Shown here: in pieces, positions 18,615-27,024 of the stretch
Numbering within the stretch: the stretch's first letter is position 1
Layout: the number at the start of each line of letters is the position of its first letter
Source of the DNA: Pseudanabaena yagii GIHE-NHR1
Lineage (GTDB): Bacteria; Cyanobacteriota; Cyanobacteriia; Pseudanabaenales; Pseudanabaenaceae
Direction of reading: 5' to 3'
DNA length: 64,000 nt
NCBI RefSeq assembly: GCF_012863495.1
Contig: NZ_JAAVJL010000001.1
Location: forward strand, 3,281,501 to 3,345,500
Translations under genes and position numbers: made by a program
The notes under the pieces: generated by a model
Seen by the model: only the letters and a program-made list of their open reading frames with translations
What the model was told of the DNA's origin: nothing
Database searches by the model: none

Positions 18615-18989
18615 TCAGTTTTTATATAATTTCCAAAGATGATAAGACTCAAGGATAAGTGCTGAAGCCCATACAAAGATACTGACACCAGCCGCTGCTG
18701 CCGCAATATCCTTAATAATGCCAATTCGCATATCCTCTCTTGGTTGTACAAAGTCGCACAAAATTTCGATCGCGCTGTTAAATAACTCCGAAACTAACAT
18801 CATTCCTGTTGCTAGCAAAATTAAAGTAACATCAACCCATTGCTGAACAATAAACGACAAAATAAAGACTGGAACTGATAAAACAAGTTTATAAGCAACA
18901 CTAAAATCAGATACTGCAAAATGAAGCCCTGAAAATATAACTTTTAACTTTCTGATTGGATCGTAGTTTGATTTGGTGGGCTTAGACAT
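18615..18989 (-). CDS. dgkA: Diacylglycerol kinase family protein (DgkA)
   Basis: A 124-residue membrane protein with three predicted TM helices. Signature segment: SELFNSAIEILCDFVQ followed by IKDIAAAAAGVSIFVW, corresponding to the E-x5-AIE and KD-x-A-x-A active-site motifs of prokaryotic DgkA. It phosphorylates diacylglycerol or undecaprenol in lipid and cell-envelope recycling; which one cannot be told here. It converges with tlyA with only about 5 nt between stop codons. Confidence 0.88.
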   Translation of the reverse strand: MSKPTKSNYDPIRKLKVIFSGLHFAVSDFSVAYKLVLSVPVFILSFIVQQWVDVTLILLATGMMLVSELFNSAIEILCDFVQPREDMRIGIIKDIAAAAAGVSIFVWASALILESYHLWKLYKN

Positions 18990-18992
18990 AAA

Positions 18993-19098
18993 TATAGTTG
19001 TTTTAAATAATTTGCAGAGGGGCTTCGACTCCGCTCAGCCATCGGTGTAAGCTAGCTGAGCGAAGTCGAAGCTGTAGTTCTTATTTGAATTATCTATA
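18993..19098. repeat. Dispersed repeat, family B copy 1
   Basis: Starts TATAGTTGTTTTAAATAA and ends TTATTTGAATTATCTATA, an imperfect inverted pair. The centre is the hairpin GGCTTCGACTCCGCTCAGCC with GCTGAGCGAAGTCGAAGC. The ends match 60483-60592; the core hairpin is the same as in family A (4973-5086, 20569-20682). Confidence 0.78.
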
Positions 19099-19150
19099 CA
19101 TAAATAAGTGAATTAGAAAAAGTTACCTCAATACCAGTCTTTAATGGTAT

Positions 19151-19957
19151 TTACAGTTGTGATGGTATTGGGAAAGTAGCACCCTGAGAATAAGCTTCAA
19201 AATGCTGTTTAAAGTATTCCCATGAGGTCATTTCTGCACCTTCAATTTTTTCTGCTGGAGCATCTTTAAACAGTGGAATACGAGTTTCAATTTCCTTCTT
19301 TAAAATTGGAGGTAAGGCATTAAAGTCCTTGACCTTTTTACCATGAGCGCTATAAATCAAATTGCCACTGCGTTGTCCCATTTTCATCCAAGGTAGCCAA
19401 GGCCCAACACGATTCCAAGAGAGAGTTAATTTGGAAACAGTGGTAGTACTAGGATCTTCAAGATCGGCAGTGGGGACTGAGAGTTTGAACAATTCCACAG
19501 CGCTATAGATCGGGCGATCGCAATATTCGGCAAATTGAGGCTCGTCCGCAAGGGGATTAGGATATTGAGCAAAGAGATCGAAAATAAAGGTAGTCGTATC
19601 CCCATCAACCTCAGCAGGAATATTGCGGCGAAATGTGCCTTGAATGGGACTGTTTGCCACATGCATCACTGGCAACATTTCCCCTGTCCAAGGATTTTGC
19701 CAATGACGTAGCATCTCGCCAGTTTCAGGATCAAGATATAGCAATACTTCCCGCGATGTAAAATCCCAAGCCCCCTCGCCTTTATCAATACAGCGCCCCA
19801 CGCTCATGCCAAGGATTTTAAATAGCTTGCGCTTTGGCTCATCGGGCATAAATGAATAGAGGTGGCCACTCCAAGCTAAATATGAGGCTGTACCATCGGT
19901 CGTACATCTGGTTTTAGCAAACTGCGTAGCCGAAAATTCTCTCGTTTCTGCAAACAT
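19151..19957 (-). CDS. DUF1838 family protein
   Basis: A 268-residue soluble-looking protein recognised by the DUF1838 pattern. Residues about 38-110 read SFMPDEPKRKLFKILGMSVG, then the aromatic GEGAWDFTSREVLLYLDPET and MLRHWQNPWTGEMLPVMHVA. A later segment, SWNRVGPWLPWMKMGQRSGN, is also characteristic. No signal peptide is evident. The function of the family is unknown. The gene lies alone between a family B repeat and a DUF2358 gene on the same strand. Confidence 0.8.
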   Translation of the reverse strand: MFAETREFSATQFAKTRCTTDGTASYLAWSGHLYSFMPDEPKRKLFKILGMSVGRCIDKGEGAWDFTSREVLLYLDPETGEMLRHWQNPWTGEMLPVMHVANSPIQGTFRRNIPAEVDGDTTTFIFDLFAQYPNPLADEPQFAEYCDRPIYSAVELFKLSVPTADLEDPSTTTVSKLTLSWNRVGPWLPWMKMGQRSGNLIYSAHGKKVKDFNALPPILKKEIETRIPLFKDAPAEKIEGAEMTSWEYFKQHFEAYSQGATFPIPSQL

Positions 19958-20060
19958 TGCTTTTCTCGCTATTTATTAGATTTTAATCGCTGGTAGCTAG
20001 ATTCAGTGTACAGAATTTATGCAAAGTGAGAAGTACATAAGATAAACCCTTTACTTAAAG

Positions 20061-20105
20061 TTAAAAGCCTGTGGTACACGCAAAGCGTGCGCTACAGGCT
20101 TTTAA
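20061..20105. terminator. Hairpin at the end of the DUF2358 gene
   Basis: Near-perfect stem TTAAAAGCCTGTGGTACACGC with an AAA loop. It overlaps the stop codon of the DUF2358 gene (20102-20104), so it forms in that transcript's 3' end. The core resembles family C hairpins, but the family C ends are missing. Confidence 0.6.
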
Positions 20106-20524
20106 TCATGCCCTTTAAAGACGAAATGTTGCTTGATTACATCTAATTTGCTGCATTTCCAATAATCGATGTGGGAAATGATTAATTCGCGATCGCCAGA
20201 TTGATCGGCTTGATCGGCAAAATTGCCAAGGGTTAGATCACTCCATCCCGTCACACTAATGCGTGGTTTCCAAGGGAATGGGGCATCCCAACTCATTGTC
20301 CAATTTGCGGTGATCAGGTTGTCAGTGCGGGCAATGTCATGGAGGTCGAGCTTGAGATTTTTAAACCAAAAGGTAATAAACCCAATCATCTTTTGATATT
20401 GCTTAATCCCGCGAAAGTTATAGACAGGATCTTTAAAATAGACATCTTCGCTATAGATGCTATAGGTTTGCGCTTCGGGAAATTTGGCGTAATCCGCCTT
20501 AATGATGTCAAGAATATTAGTCAT
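20102..20524 (-). CDS. DUF2358 family protein
   Basis: About 140 residues, beginning MTNILDIIKADYAKFPEAQT. The pattern SIYSEDVYFKDPVYNFRGIKQYQKMIGFI followed by WTMSWDAPFPWKPRISVTGW is typical of DUF2358, a SnoaL/NTF2-like small fold common in cyanobacteria and plastids. There is no signal peptide. The function is unknown. The frame extends to a GTG at 20536 (four residues more), which has GGCGAT-rich sequence upstream; the ATG at 20524 fits the family start better. Confidence 0.8.
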   Translation of the reverse strand: MTNILDIIKADYAKFPEAQTYSIYSEDVYFKDPVYNFRGIKQYQKMIGFITFWFKNLKLDLHDIARTDNLITANWTMSWDAPFPWKPRISVTGWSDLTLGNFADQADQSGDRELIISHIDYWKCSKLDVIKQHFVFKGHD

Positions 20525-20568
20525 TGATGTGGTCACTGGCGATCGCCTTTTAAAAATAAGTACACTTA

Positions 20569-20682
20569 AGGGACTTGCTATTTATTAAAGTACCTATGGC
20601 TTCGACTCCGCTCAGCCAACGTTAGCTGAGCGAAGTCGAAGCTAGATAACTTTGGTGGGACATTTTTTATCCGTAAGAGCCT
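20569..20682. repeat. Dispersed 114-bp repeat, family A copy 2
   Basis: Same length as 4973-5086 and nearly identical, including the flank AGGGACTTGCTAT, the central CTTCGACTCCGCTCAGCC hairpin and the tail CATTTTTTATCCG. It separates the DUF2358 gene from the nuclease-like gene. Confidence 0.8.
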
Positions 20683-20706
20683 AACTTTGTGAAAAATAGG
20701 ATAAAT

Positions 20707-21927
20707 CTAAATTCTATAGCGCCAAGCTCGAATTGCTAAATCTACAAACCAGCCTAACTTATCAGTTTCTTGTTTTTGAAATTCTTCCCACCAGCCTTGA
20801 GGGTTTTTAGAGACTAATTCGGGATAAAGTTCTTCAAAAACAGATTGGTTATTGTAAGCAAAACTTAGCTGTGCAAAATACCCTTTACCCGTACACCATT
20901 TAGGCATACAGTCTCTACCATGAATTAAGCTGTTTTTTTCAAAGTTTGCAGATAAATTTTCTCGTTCTTTTGAACTTATGCCACGAGTCGAACTTAATGC
21001 TACATATTGAACAACACTTTCAAGTTTAAACAGATCTTCTAATTCAGAAAAAATAATCTCAAATCTCTTCAACTTTACAGGATTACCTGTTGTGTAGTTG
21101 AAACTCATAGAAGTATGTTTACTTGGAAGGTACAAGAAGAAAGAGATCTGTTTATCTGAAATACAAATCTCAGCCAGATTTTTACTACCTTTCCTGTCAC
21201 TTGTGGCGTAAAAAGCACGAGTACCCAAAGAGTTAACTATTTCTTTGACTTTAGGTTGAGCTAAAAAGAGTTTTCGTAAGTTCCAAAAACCTTCTCTGTT
21301 TTTGTCAGAGATATTGTAGGTTAAAGCTGCTAGGTTGGGTACTGTTTCACGCATTACACTCCATTTTGGAACAGAATCACACACAAGCTCATTAGACAAG
21401 CCAGCTATAGAGTATGGAATTACATGGTTTCGTTTTTCAATTTGAAAAGTTTTCGTTTCAACTAGGAAATTAAATTTCAGTAGTTTGATATTTTCTTCAA
21501 ACTTACAGGCTTCTTGGTCTACCAGACTATCCTCATGAAAAGAAGGTGCGATCGCAATTAACTCAATAGGAAGTGAATAATTTATTTGATCTGAGAATGG
21601 ACGCTCAGTAATAATTAGTTTCCTATATCTAACTAGTTGCCAAATAATACTGCGATCTTCTTCATTTTTTAATTCTAAAATGACTGCTTGATGAGTATGT
21701 TTATGACGACATAGCAAATCATAACGATTAGTTTTTAATCGAAATTGACGTTGCAATAACTCTAAATCAGGAAAAAGCTCATCAAAGTGATTTTCAATAT
21801 AAATCTCTAGATCTTCCTCTGATTGAAACCGCAGAGCATTAGCTGTGTATGCAATTCTAGGAATTTTGTCAGAAACTCCCCCCTGACCAAAATACTTAGG
21901 CGTTATAGATTTTTTCCGAGGAGGCAT
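20707..21927 (-). CDS. Predicted PD-(D/E)XK nuclease-like protein
   Basis: A 406-residue protein. The N-terminal part (about 40-125) has an endonuclease-like core: EEDLEIYIENHFDELFPDLE, then the NRYDLLC strand carrying the Asp, then AVILELKNEED carrying the E-x-K, and a helix with QLVRYRKL. This is the layout of NucS/DUF91-type restriction-endonuclease folds. The remaining 280 residues match nothing I recognise; they contain SLGTRAFYATS and a Trp-rich C-terminus (WWEEFQKQETDKLGWFVDLA). There is no methyltransferase or helicase neighbour. It could act in repair or defence, but that is inference. Confidence 0.6.
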   Translation of the reverse strand: MPPRKKSITPKYFGQGGVSDKIPRIAYTANALRFQSEEDLEIYIENHFDELFPDLELLQRQFRLKTNRYDLLCRHKHTHQAVILELKNEEDRSIIWQLVRYRKLIITERPFSDQINYSLPIELIAIAPSFHEDSLVDQEACKFEENIKLLKFNFLVETKTFQIEKRNHVIPYSIAGLSNELVCDSVPKWSVMRETVPNLAALTYNISDKNREGFWNLRKLFLAQPKVKEIVNSLGTRAFYATSDRKGSKNLAEICISDKQISFFLYLPSKHTSMSFNYTTGNPVKLKRFEIIFSELEDLFKLESVVQYVALSSTRGISSKERENLSANFEKNSLIHGRDCMPKWCTGKGYFAQLSFAYNNQSVFEELYPELVSKNPQGWWEEFQKQETDKLGWFVDLAIRAWRYRI

Positions 21928-22099
21928 ATCAAACCATTAATTAGGCTTAAAGTTGTAATTGAGTGATTATATTATAAATAAAATCAAAATTCTACAGATT
22001 TTCGCCAACATCACAGGTTATCATCATAATCTGGCATCAATCGTGATAATGCTCAATTGTAATGATAATCTTGAGACTGTTGACTAGAGGAAAATCTTA

Positions 22100-22558
22100 A
22101 TGTGGGCTAATGCGATCGCTGCCTATTTGCATTATTTAAGTTTGGGGCTAATCTTTGCATCCTTATCTACAGAATTGTTTACGCTAAAACAGGACTTAAC
22201 CAATAAAGAGGGATGGCGAATTTTGATTGCTGATAGTATTTATGGAATTGCAGGAATTACTATCTTAACAACAGGAATTTTAAGGGTTTTATATTTTGAG
22301 AAAGGAGCCGATTACTATACACATCAGCCTGTTTTCTGGATGAAAATATCGGTATTTATTGTCGTTGGTCTATTGTCTTTGTATCCTACCTTTTCATTTC
22401 TGATGTGGATTAAAAATCTACGTGCTGAGAAGCCACCAGAAGTCAGTCCAGAGAAAATTAAAACCCTTAGAACGATCATTCATTTAGAGCTATTGGGTTT
22501 TAGTTTAATTCCACTTTTAGCTTCAATGATGGCAAGAGGTATTAGGTTAGGCTTATAA
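22100..22558 (+). CDS. DUF2214 family membrane protein
   Basis: A 152-residue protein with four predicted TM helices: AIAAYLHYLSLGLIFASLS, IYGIAGITILTTGILRVLYF, WMKISVFIVVGLLSLYPTF, and a C-terminal LLGFSLIPLLASMMARGI. The conserved His in the first helix and the FEKGADYYTHQPVFW loop are typical of the DUF2214 family. The function is unknown. It is transcribed alone and followed by a clear terminator. Confidence 0.82.
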   Translation: MWANAIAAYLHYLSLGLIFASLSTELFTLKQDLTNKEGWRILIADSIYGIAGITILTTGILRVLYFEKGADYYTHQPVFWMKISVFIVVGLLSLYPTFSFLMWIKNLRAEKPPEVSPEKIKTLRTIIHLELLGFSLIPLLASMMARGIRLGL

Positions 22559-22585
22559 CAAAAGGACGCTTTGCGTCCTTTTGTT
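22557..22585 (+). terminator. Rho-independent terminator
   Basis: AACAAAAGGACGC, TTT loop, GCGTCCTTTTGTT: a 13-bp perfect stem immediately at the stop codon of the DUF2214 gene, with the T-run in its 3' arm. Confidence 0.8.
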
Positions 22586-22659
22586 AGGCATTAGTTAAGT
22601 TAAGCGTGAGATGTAAAATAAAGGGGAAGGGGCGGGAGCATGTCACTTTTGCAAAGCAA

Positions 22660-23069
22660 ATGTAGGCTGGCTGTTAATAGACCTCTTGCAGAACTGAGGT
22701 CAAGTTAAGAGAGATAGATGAATTGGTGGAAGAAAGACGACCCCCAAAGTTAGAAATACCAGTAATCAAATTACAACGCAAGCCAAAACGAAGATGACGG
22801 TTCACGATAAGACAAAGAGAGAGTCTTGACAGTCTCAACTCGATTTCCATTTTAATGCTTGTCTCAAAGCTTTAAATCTTGCTAAGTTTGGCGCGATTCA
22901 ACTCAATCAATCTCCTCAACCTTTTGTTTTATCTATTGCTAGTTATAAACGTCTGGCTCTAAATCACCATTTACTAGAGCAATTTATTTCCTTATTAGAC
23001 TTGGATTCCACTTTAAATCTCATCCTATATTCCCATACCTTTGTTACTTACGTCTCTATTGCTTACTAA
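22660..23069 (+). pseudogene. Decayed transposase / insertion sequence remnant
   Basis: At 22833-23069 an open frame without a start reads SQLDFHFNACLKALNLAKFG, then SIASYKRLALNHHLLEQFIS to a stop. This is the C-terminal pattern of DDE transposases common in cyanobacteria. Upstream, a second piece in another phase reads EIDELVEERRPPKLEIPVIK and stops near 22797. Near 22680-22710 a small inverted repeat, GACCTC with GAGGTC, may be an IS end. The region has no intact gene. Confidence 0.6.
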
Positions 23070-23152
23070 TTTTGTCTGGAGTATTGTCAAACAAAAGTCT
23101 GAATTAATAAAAGCTGATAATATGACTGAAAGTATCAAGACTTCAGATAAAT

Positions 23153-23881
23153 ATGCAGGCATTAGAACTGAATGGTGGGAAATTTCGGGCAGAAATATTA
23201 GTTGAGAAATTGGTTTCCTATGGTATGATGCCGCAGCTGGTCAGGGAAATGACTCTCGATCGCGTGACATCGGATATATCCCTGACTCCTGAAGAACAAA
23301 AAACTGCCAATCAACAGGCTTTGCAACAGTTAGGAATTGACTCAGAGGAAAAATTGCGTGCATGGCTAAAACAGCAGGGAATGACGAGCGCAGATTTAGA
23401 GAAACGTGCTGAAAAATCACTAAAGCTGGCAAAATTTAAACAGGCAACATGGGGATCAAAAGTTAATTCTGTTTTTTTGGAACGCAAAAAACAATTAGAT
23501 CGTGTTATTTATTCCTTGATTTGTACTAAAGATTTTTGTATTGCTCAAGAACTATATTTTCGGATTAAAGAAGGGGAACAATCATTTGATGAATTAGCAA
23601 GGGAATATTCTCAAGGACCAGAGTCTCAAACAGGAGGATTAATTGGTCCTGTAGAAGTTGGTTCAATTCATCCTGATTTAGCCAAAATGTTAATAGCTAG
23701 TGATGTTGGGCAGGTACAAACGCCAACTGTAATTGGCGACTGGATTGTAGTAGTCAGACTAGAAAAATTTCTGCCAGTAAGTCTTGATGAAGGTATCCAA
23801 CGGCGTTTAATTGATGAGAGCTTCGCTAAATGGTTAGAAGAAAATGTGGCGCAACAGATGGCAACATTTGTGAGGGGATAA
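23153..23881 (+). CDS. Parvulin-type peptidylprolyl isomerase of a secretion operon
   Basis: A 242-residue protein without signal peptide. An N-terminal SurA-like helical part (LVEKLVSYGMMPQLVREMT and following) precedes a parvulin domain at about 120-210, with FDELAREYSQGPESQTGGLIGPVEVGSIHPDLAKML and the closing DWIVVVRLEKF. Cyanobacterial parvulins of this kind commonly sit before HlyB/HlyD secretion genes and probably help fold or present the exported substrate. The ATG at 23153 gives the full family length. It is separated from the ABC gene by 126 nt containing a strong hairpin. Confidence 0.82.
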   Translation: MQALELNGGKFRAEILVEKLVSYGMMPQLVREMTLDRVTSDISLTPEEQKTANQQALQQLGIDSEEKLRAWLKQQGMTSADLEKRAEKSLKLAKFKQATWGSKVNSVFLERKKQLDRVIYSLICTKDFCIAQELYFRIKEGEQSFDELAREYSQGPESQTGGLIGPVEVGSIHPDLAKMLIASDVGQVQTPTVIGDWIVVVRLEKFLPVSLDEGIQRRLIDESFAKWLEENVAQQMATFVRG

Positions 23882-23943
23882 ATTCATTCATGGGTCATAC
23901 TTATTTAACAATAATTTACGCCAAAATATGGCAGGATTAGGGC

Positions 23944-23981
23944 GTAATTCTCAACCTTCTCTTAGAAAGGTTGAGAATTAC
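23944..23981 (+). repeat. 15-bp hairpin inside the secretion operon
   Basis: GTAATTCTCAACCTT, eight-base loop, AAGGTTGAGAATTAC: a perfect stem between the isomerase and the HlyB-like gene, 26 nt before the next start codon. No U-run follows, so it could be a processing or mRNA-stability site, or a weak attenuator. Confidence 0.6.
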
Positions 23982-24007
23982 CTCAAAATCGTTTCACCAA
24001 GGTTTGT

Positions 24008-26959
24008 ATGATCTCTACAATCCCAGCTATTCAAGAGTTTCTCTCACTTGTTCCAGAGTTACAGAATATTGATCTTGTCACTTTAAAAGAAATAAGCGAA
24101 AGAGTACAACCCTTGCGCTATCGGATGGGTCAAGTAATTTTGCGCCGAGAAACGATGCCAGCGCAGATTTTATTTTTGATGGAGGGGCAAGCGCGACTAT
24201 TGGGGCAGATTCCTAGGGCAACAGCGCCAGTGACTGTAGACATTCTCAAGCCTAATGCCGTAATGGGTTGGGTGAGTCTAATTCGTAATGTACCTTGTGA
24301 AACGGTAATTGCTTCGGTAGAGAGTACTTGTCTTGCCTTGGAAGCATCTGATTTTTGGCAATTGTGCGATCGCAATCCTACTTTAAAGGAAGTTTTTACA
24401 AACAAGGTTGGCTTGATTGAAGTATTTGATCTATTGGCGGCGGAAATGGATCGGCGAGCGCAAGCTCCCGCCAATTTAGCGCAGTTGGCACGTGAGATGA
24501 TGTCTGGTGCACTAGTCATGAATTTAGGTGCAGGTAAATTGCCCTTATCTAAGCTCGATCGCGATTTTGTATGGCTAGTGAGTGGGGGTGAAAATTTTGC
24601 GGCTCCCGTTGGTAGTCGAATTGAGGCTATCAATGAGAGCGATATCATTGAAGTTCTACCAGATGGTCAGGCCCGTCTAATCGGTTTGCGAGATAACTTT
24701 GCAATCAAAGCCGAAGTAGTGGAGGAAGCACCAGTATTAACTGCATTAGATATTCCCTATGCGCCTGAATTGCCTATGGTAGGAGAGCGTTCTGAACGGA
24801 AAGGAACTGATTATCCACATTTTTATGGTAGGGGACCTGTGGATGCTTCCCTTGCTTGTTTCCAAATGTTAGCCAGATATTGGCAGATGCCTTTTTATCG
24901 CCATGTAGTCAAGCGGGCAATCGATAACCAATTTGCCCGATCGCCTAAATTGTCATTACAACTCTGTGGGGCGATCGCGGAGCTGATGGGTCTAAATGGA
25001 CAGTTACTATCGATTCCCGCTAGCGCGATCGCCCAAGTGCCGACTCCTGCTTTGTTAAATTGGCAGGATACTTTTGTAGTGCTATATAAGGCTAGCGATC
25101 GCGAATTAGTTTTAGGAATTCCAGAACAGGGCATCGTTACTAAAAAAACAGCTCAATTCGCTGATCTCTGGGGTGAGTCGGGTCAGATTTTACTAGTAAA
25201 ACCAACTAAGGATACGCCCAAACAAAAGTTCGGTTTATCGTGGTTTTTGCCATCCCTCAAACGCTATCAAAATACTTTAATTACGGTACTGATTGCCTCT
25301 TTCTTTGTGCAATTGTTAGGACTAGCAAATCCTTTAATCACACAGGTAATTATTGACAAGGTGATCATTCAAAATGCACCTGCGACGCTGAATACGCTGG
25401 GCATTCTCTTGGTGACGATTTCCATTTTTGAAGCAGTGATTAGTGCTTTACGCACTTATTTATTTGTTAATACCACCAATCGCATTGATTTGACCCTTGG
25501 CTCGGAAACAATCGACCACCTTGTGCGCCTACCTTTACGCTATTTTGAAAAGCGATCGGTTGGAGAATTATCTAGCCGCATTGGTGAATTAGAAAACATT
25601 CGTCAATTCCTAACAGGAACTGCCCTGACCGTAGTGCTAGATGCGGTTTTCTCATTGATTTATATCATTGTGATGATCTGCTATAGCTGGCTACTGACCT
25701 TAGTTGCCCTTGGCACAGTTCCCTTATTTGCCTTGCTCACATTTATTGTTGCTCCGATTATTCGCGGACAGTTACGGACTAAAGCTGAGCGCAACGCCAC
25801 CACGCAATCCTATCTCGTGGAAGTTGTGTCAGGAATTCAGACCGTAAAAGCACAAAATATTGAATTAAAGTCGCGGTGGGAATGGCAACGTCGCTATGCA
25901 CGCTATGTTTCTGAAGGATTTAAAACCGTTGTCACTTCCACTACCGCAGGATCAACTAGTCAATTTTTAAATCAATTATCAAACTTATTGTTACTTTGGG
26001 TGGGCGCATATTTAGTACTTGGTAATCATTTGAGCCTTGGACAGTTAATTGCCTTTCGGATTATTGCAGGATACACAACTACTCCCCTATTACGATTAAT
26101 TCAGCTTTGGCAAAACTTCCAAGAGACAGCACTCTCCCTTGAGCGTCTGAGCGATATTATCAATCATCCACAGGAACAAGAAGAAGCAGGTCGGCGCAAT
26201 ATTCCCATGCCTGCTATTGTCGGGGCTGTCAGATATGAAAATGTACATTTTCGCTTTGTGCCTAATGGTAATTTGCAACTAAATAATGTCAGTTTAGAAG
26301 TTCCTGCGGGGCAATTTGTGGGTGTGGTGGGAGCCAGTGGTGCAGGTAAGAGTACACTCACCAAGCTACTCTCACGTCTCTATGAGCCAGAATCAGGGCG
26401 CATTCTCATTGATGACTATGATGTAAGTAAAGTGGAACTTTATTCGCTCCGTCGTCAGATTGGCGTGGTATTGCAAGATACTTTGCTATTCGATGGCACG
26501 GTTCAGGAAAATATTGCCCTCACTAATCCTGATGCGACACCCGAAGAAATTACAGAAGCAGCAAGGATTGCTTGTGCCCATGATTTCATCATGCAATTGC
26601 CTCAAGGTTATGAGTCACGGGTTGGCGAGAGGGGTTCAGCACTCTCTGGAGGTCAGAGACAGAGAATTGCGATCGCCCGCACAGTATTGCAAAAGCCACA
26701 ATTACTAATCTTAGATGAAGCGACGAGCGCTTTAGACTACAATACCGAGCGTCAAGTCTGTCTAAATCTTGCCGAAGAATTTCGTGGTCGTACTGTCTTT
26801 TTTATCACCCATCGTCTTGCTACAATTCACAACGCTGACTTGATCTTGGTAATGGATAGTGGCAGGGTTGGCGAGCAAGGGACACATGTTGACTTGATGG
26901 CAAAACGTGAAAGGTATTACACGCTATATCGCCAACAGGAAGCAGCAGGAGAATCATAA
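24008..26959 (+). CDS. HlyB-like type I secretion ABC protein with CNB and inactive C39 domains
   Basis: A 983-residue inner-membrane exporter. Order: a cyclic-nucleotide-binding-like domain (about 10-140), a linker, a C39-like domain (about 270-395), the six-helix ABC membrane domain (about 420-710), and an ATPase domain. The ATPase carries GASGAGKST, the signature LSGGQRQRIAIAR, LLILDEATSALD and the H-loop THRLAT. In the C39 region the usual D-C-G-x-A-C reads DASLAC, and the His and Asp positions read TFVVLY and VLGIPE. All three catalytic residues are therefore missing, and it should act as a substrate-docking domain rather than a leader peptidase. It pairs with the HlyD adaptor downstream. 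Confidence 0.9.
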   Translation: MISTIPAIQEFLSLVPELQNIDLVTLKEISERVQPLRYRMGQVILRRETMPAQILFLMEGQARLLGQIPRATAPVTVDILKPNAVMGWVSLIRNVPCETVIASVESTCLALEASDFWQLCDRNPTLKEVFTNKVGLIEVFDLLAAEMDRRAQAPANLAQLAREMMSGALVMNLGAGKLPLSKLDRDFVWLVSGGENFAAPVGSRIEAINESDIIEVLPDGQARLIGLRDNFAIKAEVVEEAPVLTALDIPYAPELPMVGERSERKGTDYPHFYGRGPVDASLACFQMLARYWQMPFYRHVVKRAIDNQFARSPKLSLQLCGAIAELMGLNGQLLSIPASAIAQVPTPALLNWQDTFVVLYKASDRELVLGIPEQGIVTKKTAQFADLWGESGQILLVKPTKDTPKQKFGLSWFLPSLKRYQNTLITVLIASFFVQLLGLANPLITQVIIDKVIIQNAPATLNTLGILLVTISIFEAVISALRTYLFVNTTNRIDLTLGSETIDHLVRLPLRYFEKRSVGELSSRIGELENIRQFLTGTALTVVLDAVFSLIYIIVMICYSWLLTLVALGTVPLFALLTFIVAPIIRGQLRTKAERNATTQSYLVEVVSGIQTVKAQNIELKSRWEWQRRYARYVSEGFKTVVTSTTAGSTSQFLNQLSNLLLLWVGAYLVLGNHLSLGQLIAFRIIAGYTTTPLLRLIQLWQNFQETALSLERLSDIINHPQEQEEAGRRNIPMPAIVGAVRYENVHFRFVPNGNLQLNNVSLEVPAGQFVGVVGASGAGKSTLTKLLSRLYEPESGRILIDDYDVSKVELYSLRRQIGVVLQDTLLFDGTVQENIALTNPDATPEEITEAARIACAHDFIMQLPQGYESRVGERGSALSGGQRQRIAIARTVLQKPQLLILDEATSALDYNTERQVCLNLAEEFRGRTVFFITHRLATIHNADLILVMDSGRVGEQGTHVDLMAKRERYYTLYRQQEAAGES

Positions 26960-27024
26960 TAGATGCCTACTTTTAAGAATTCCTTAGCTACATTAATTAC
27001 ATTTTTTAGACACAGGTGAATGAT

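Noticed and set aside
24842-25220. Active C39 leader peptidase in the ABC exporter
   Set aside because: The catalytic Cys, His and Asp positions are all substituted, so only a docking role is supported.
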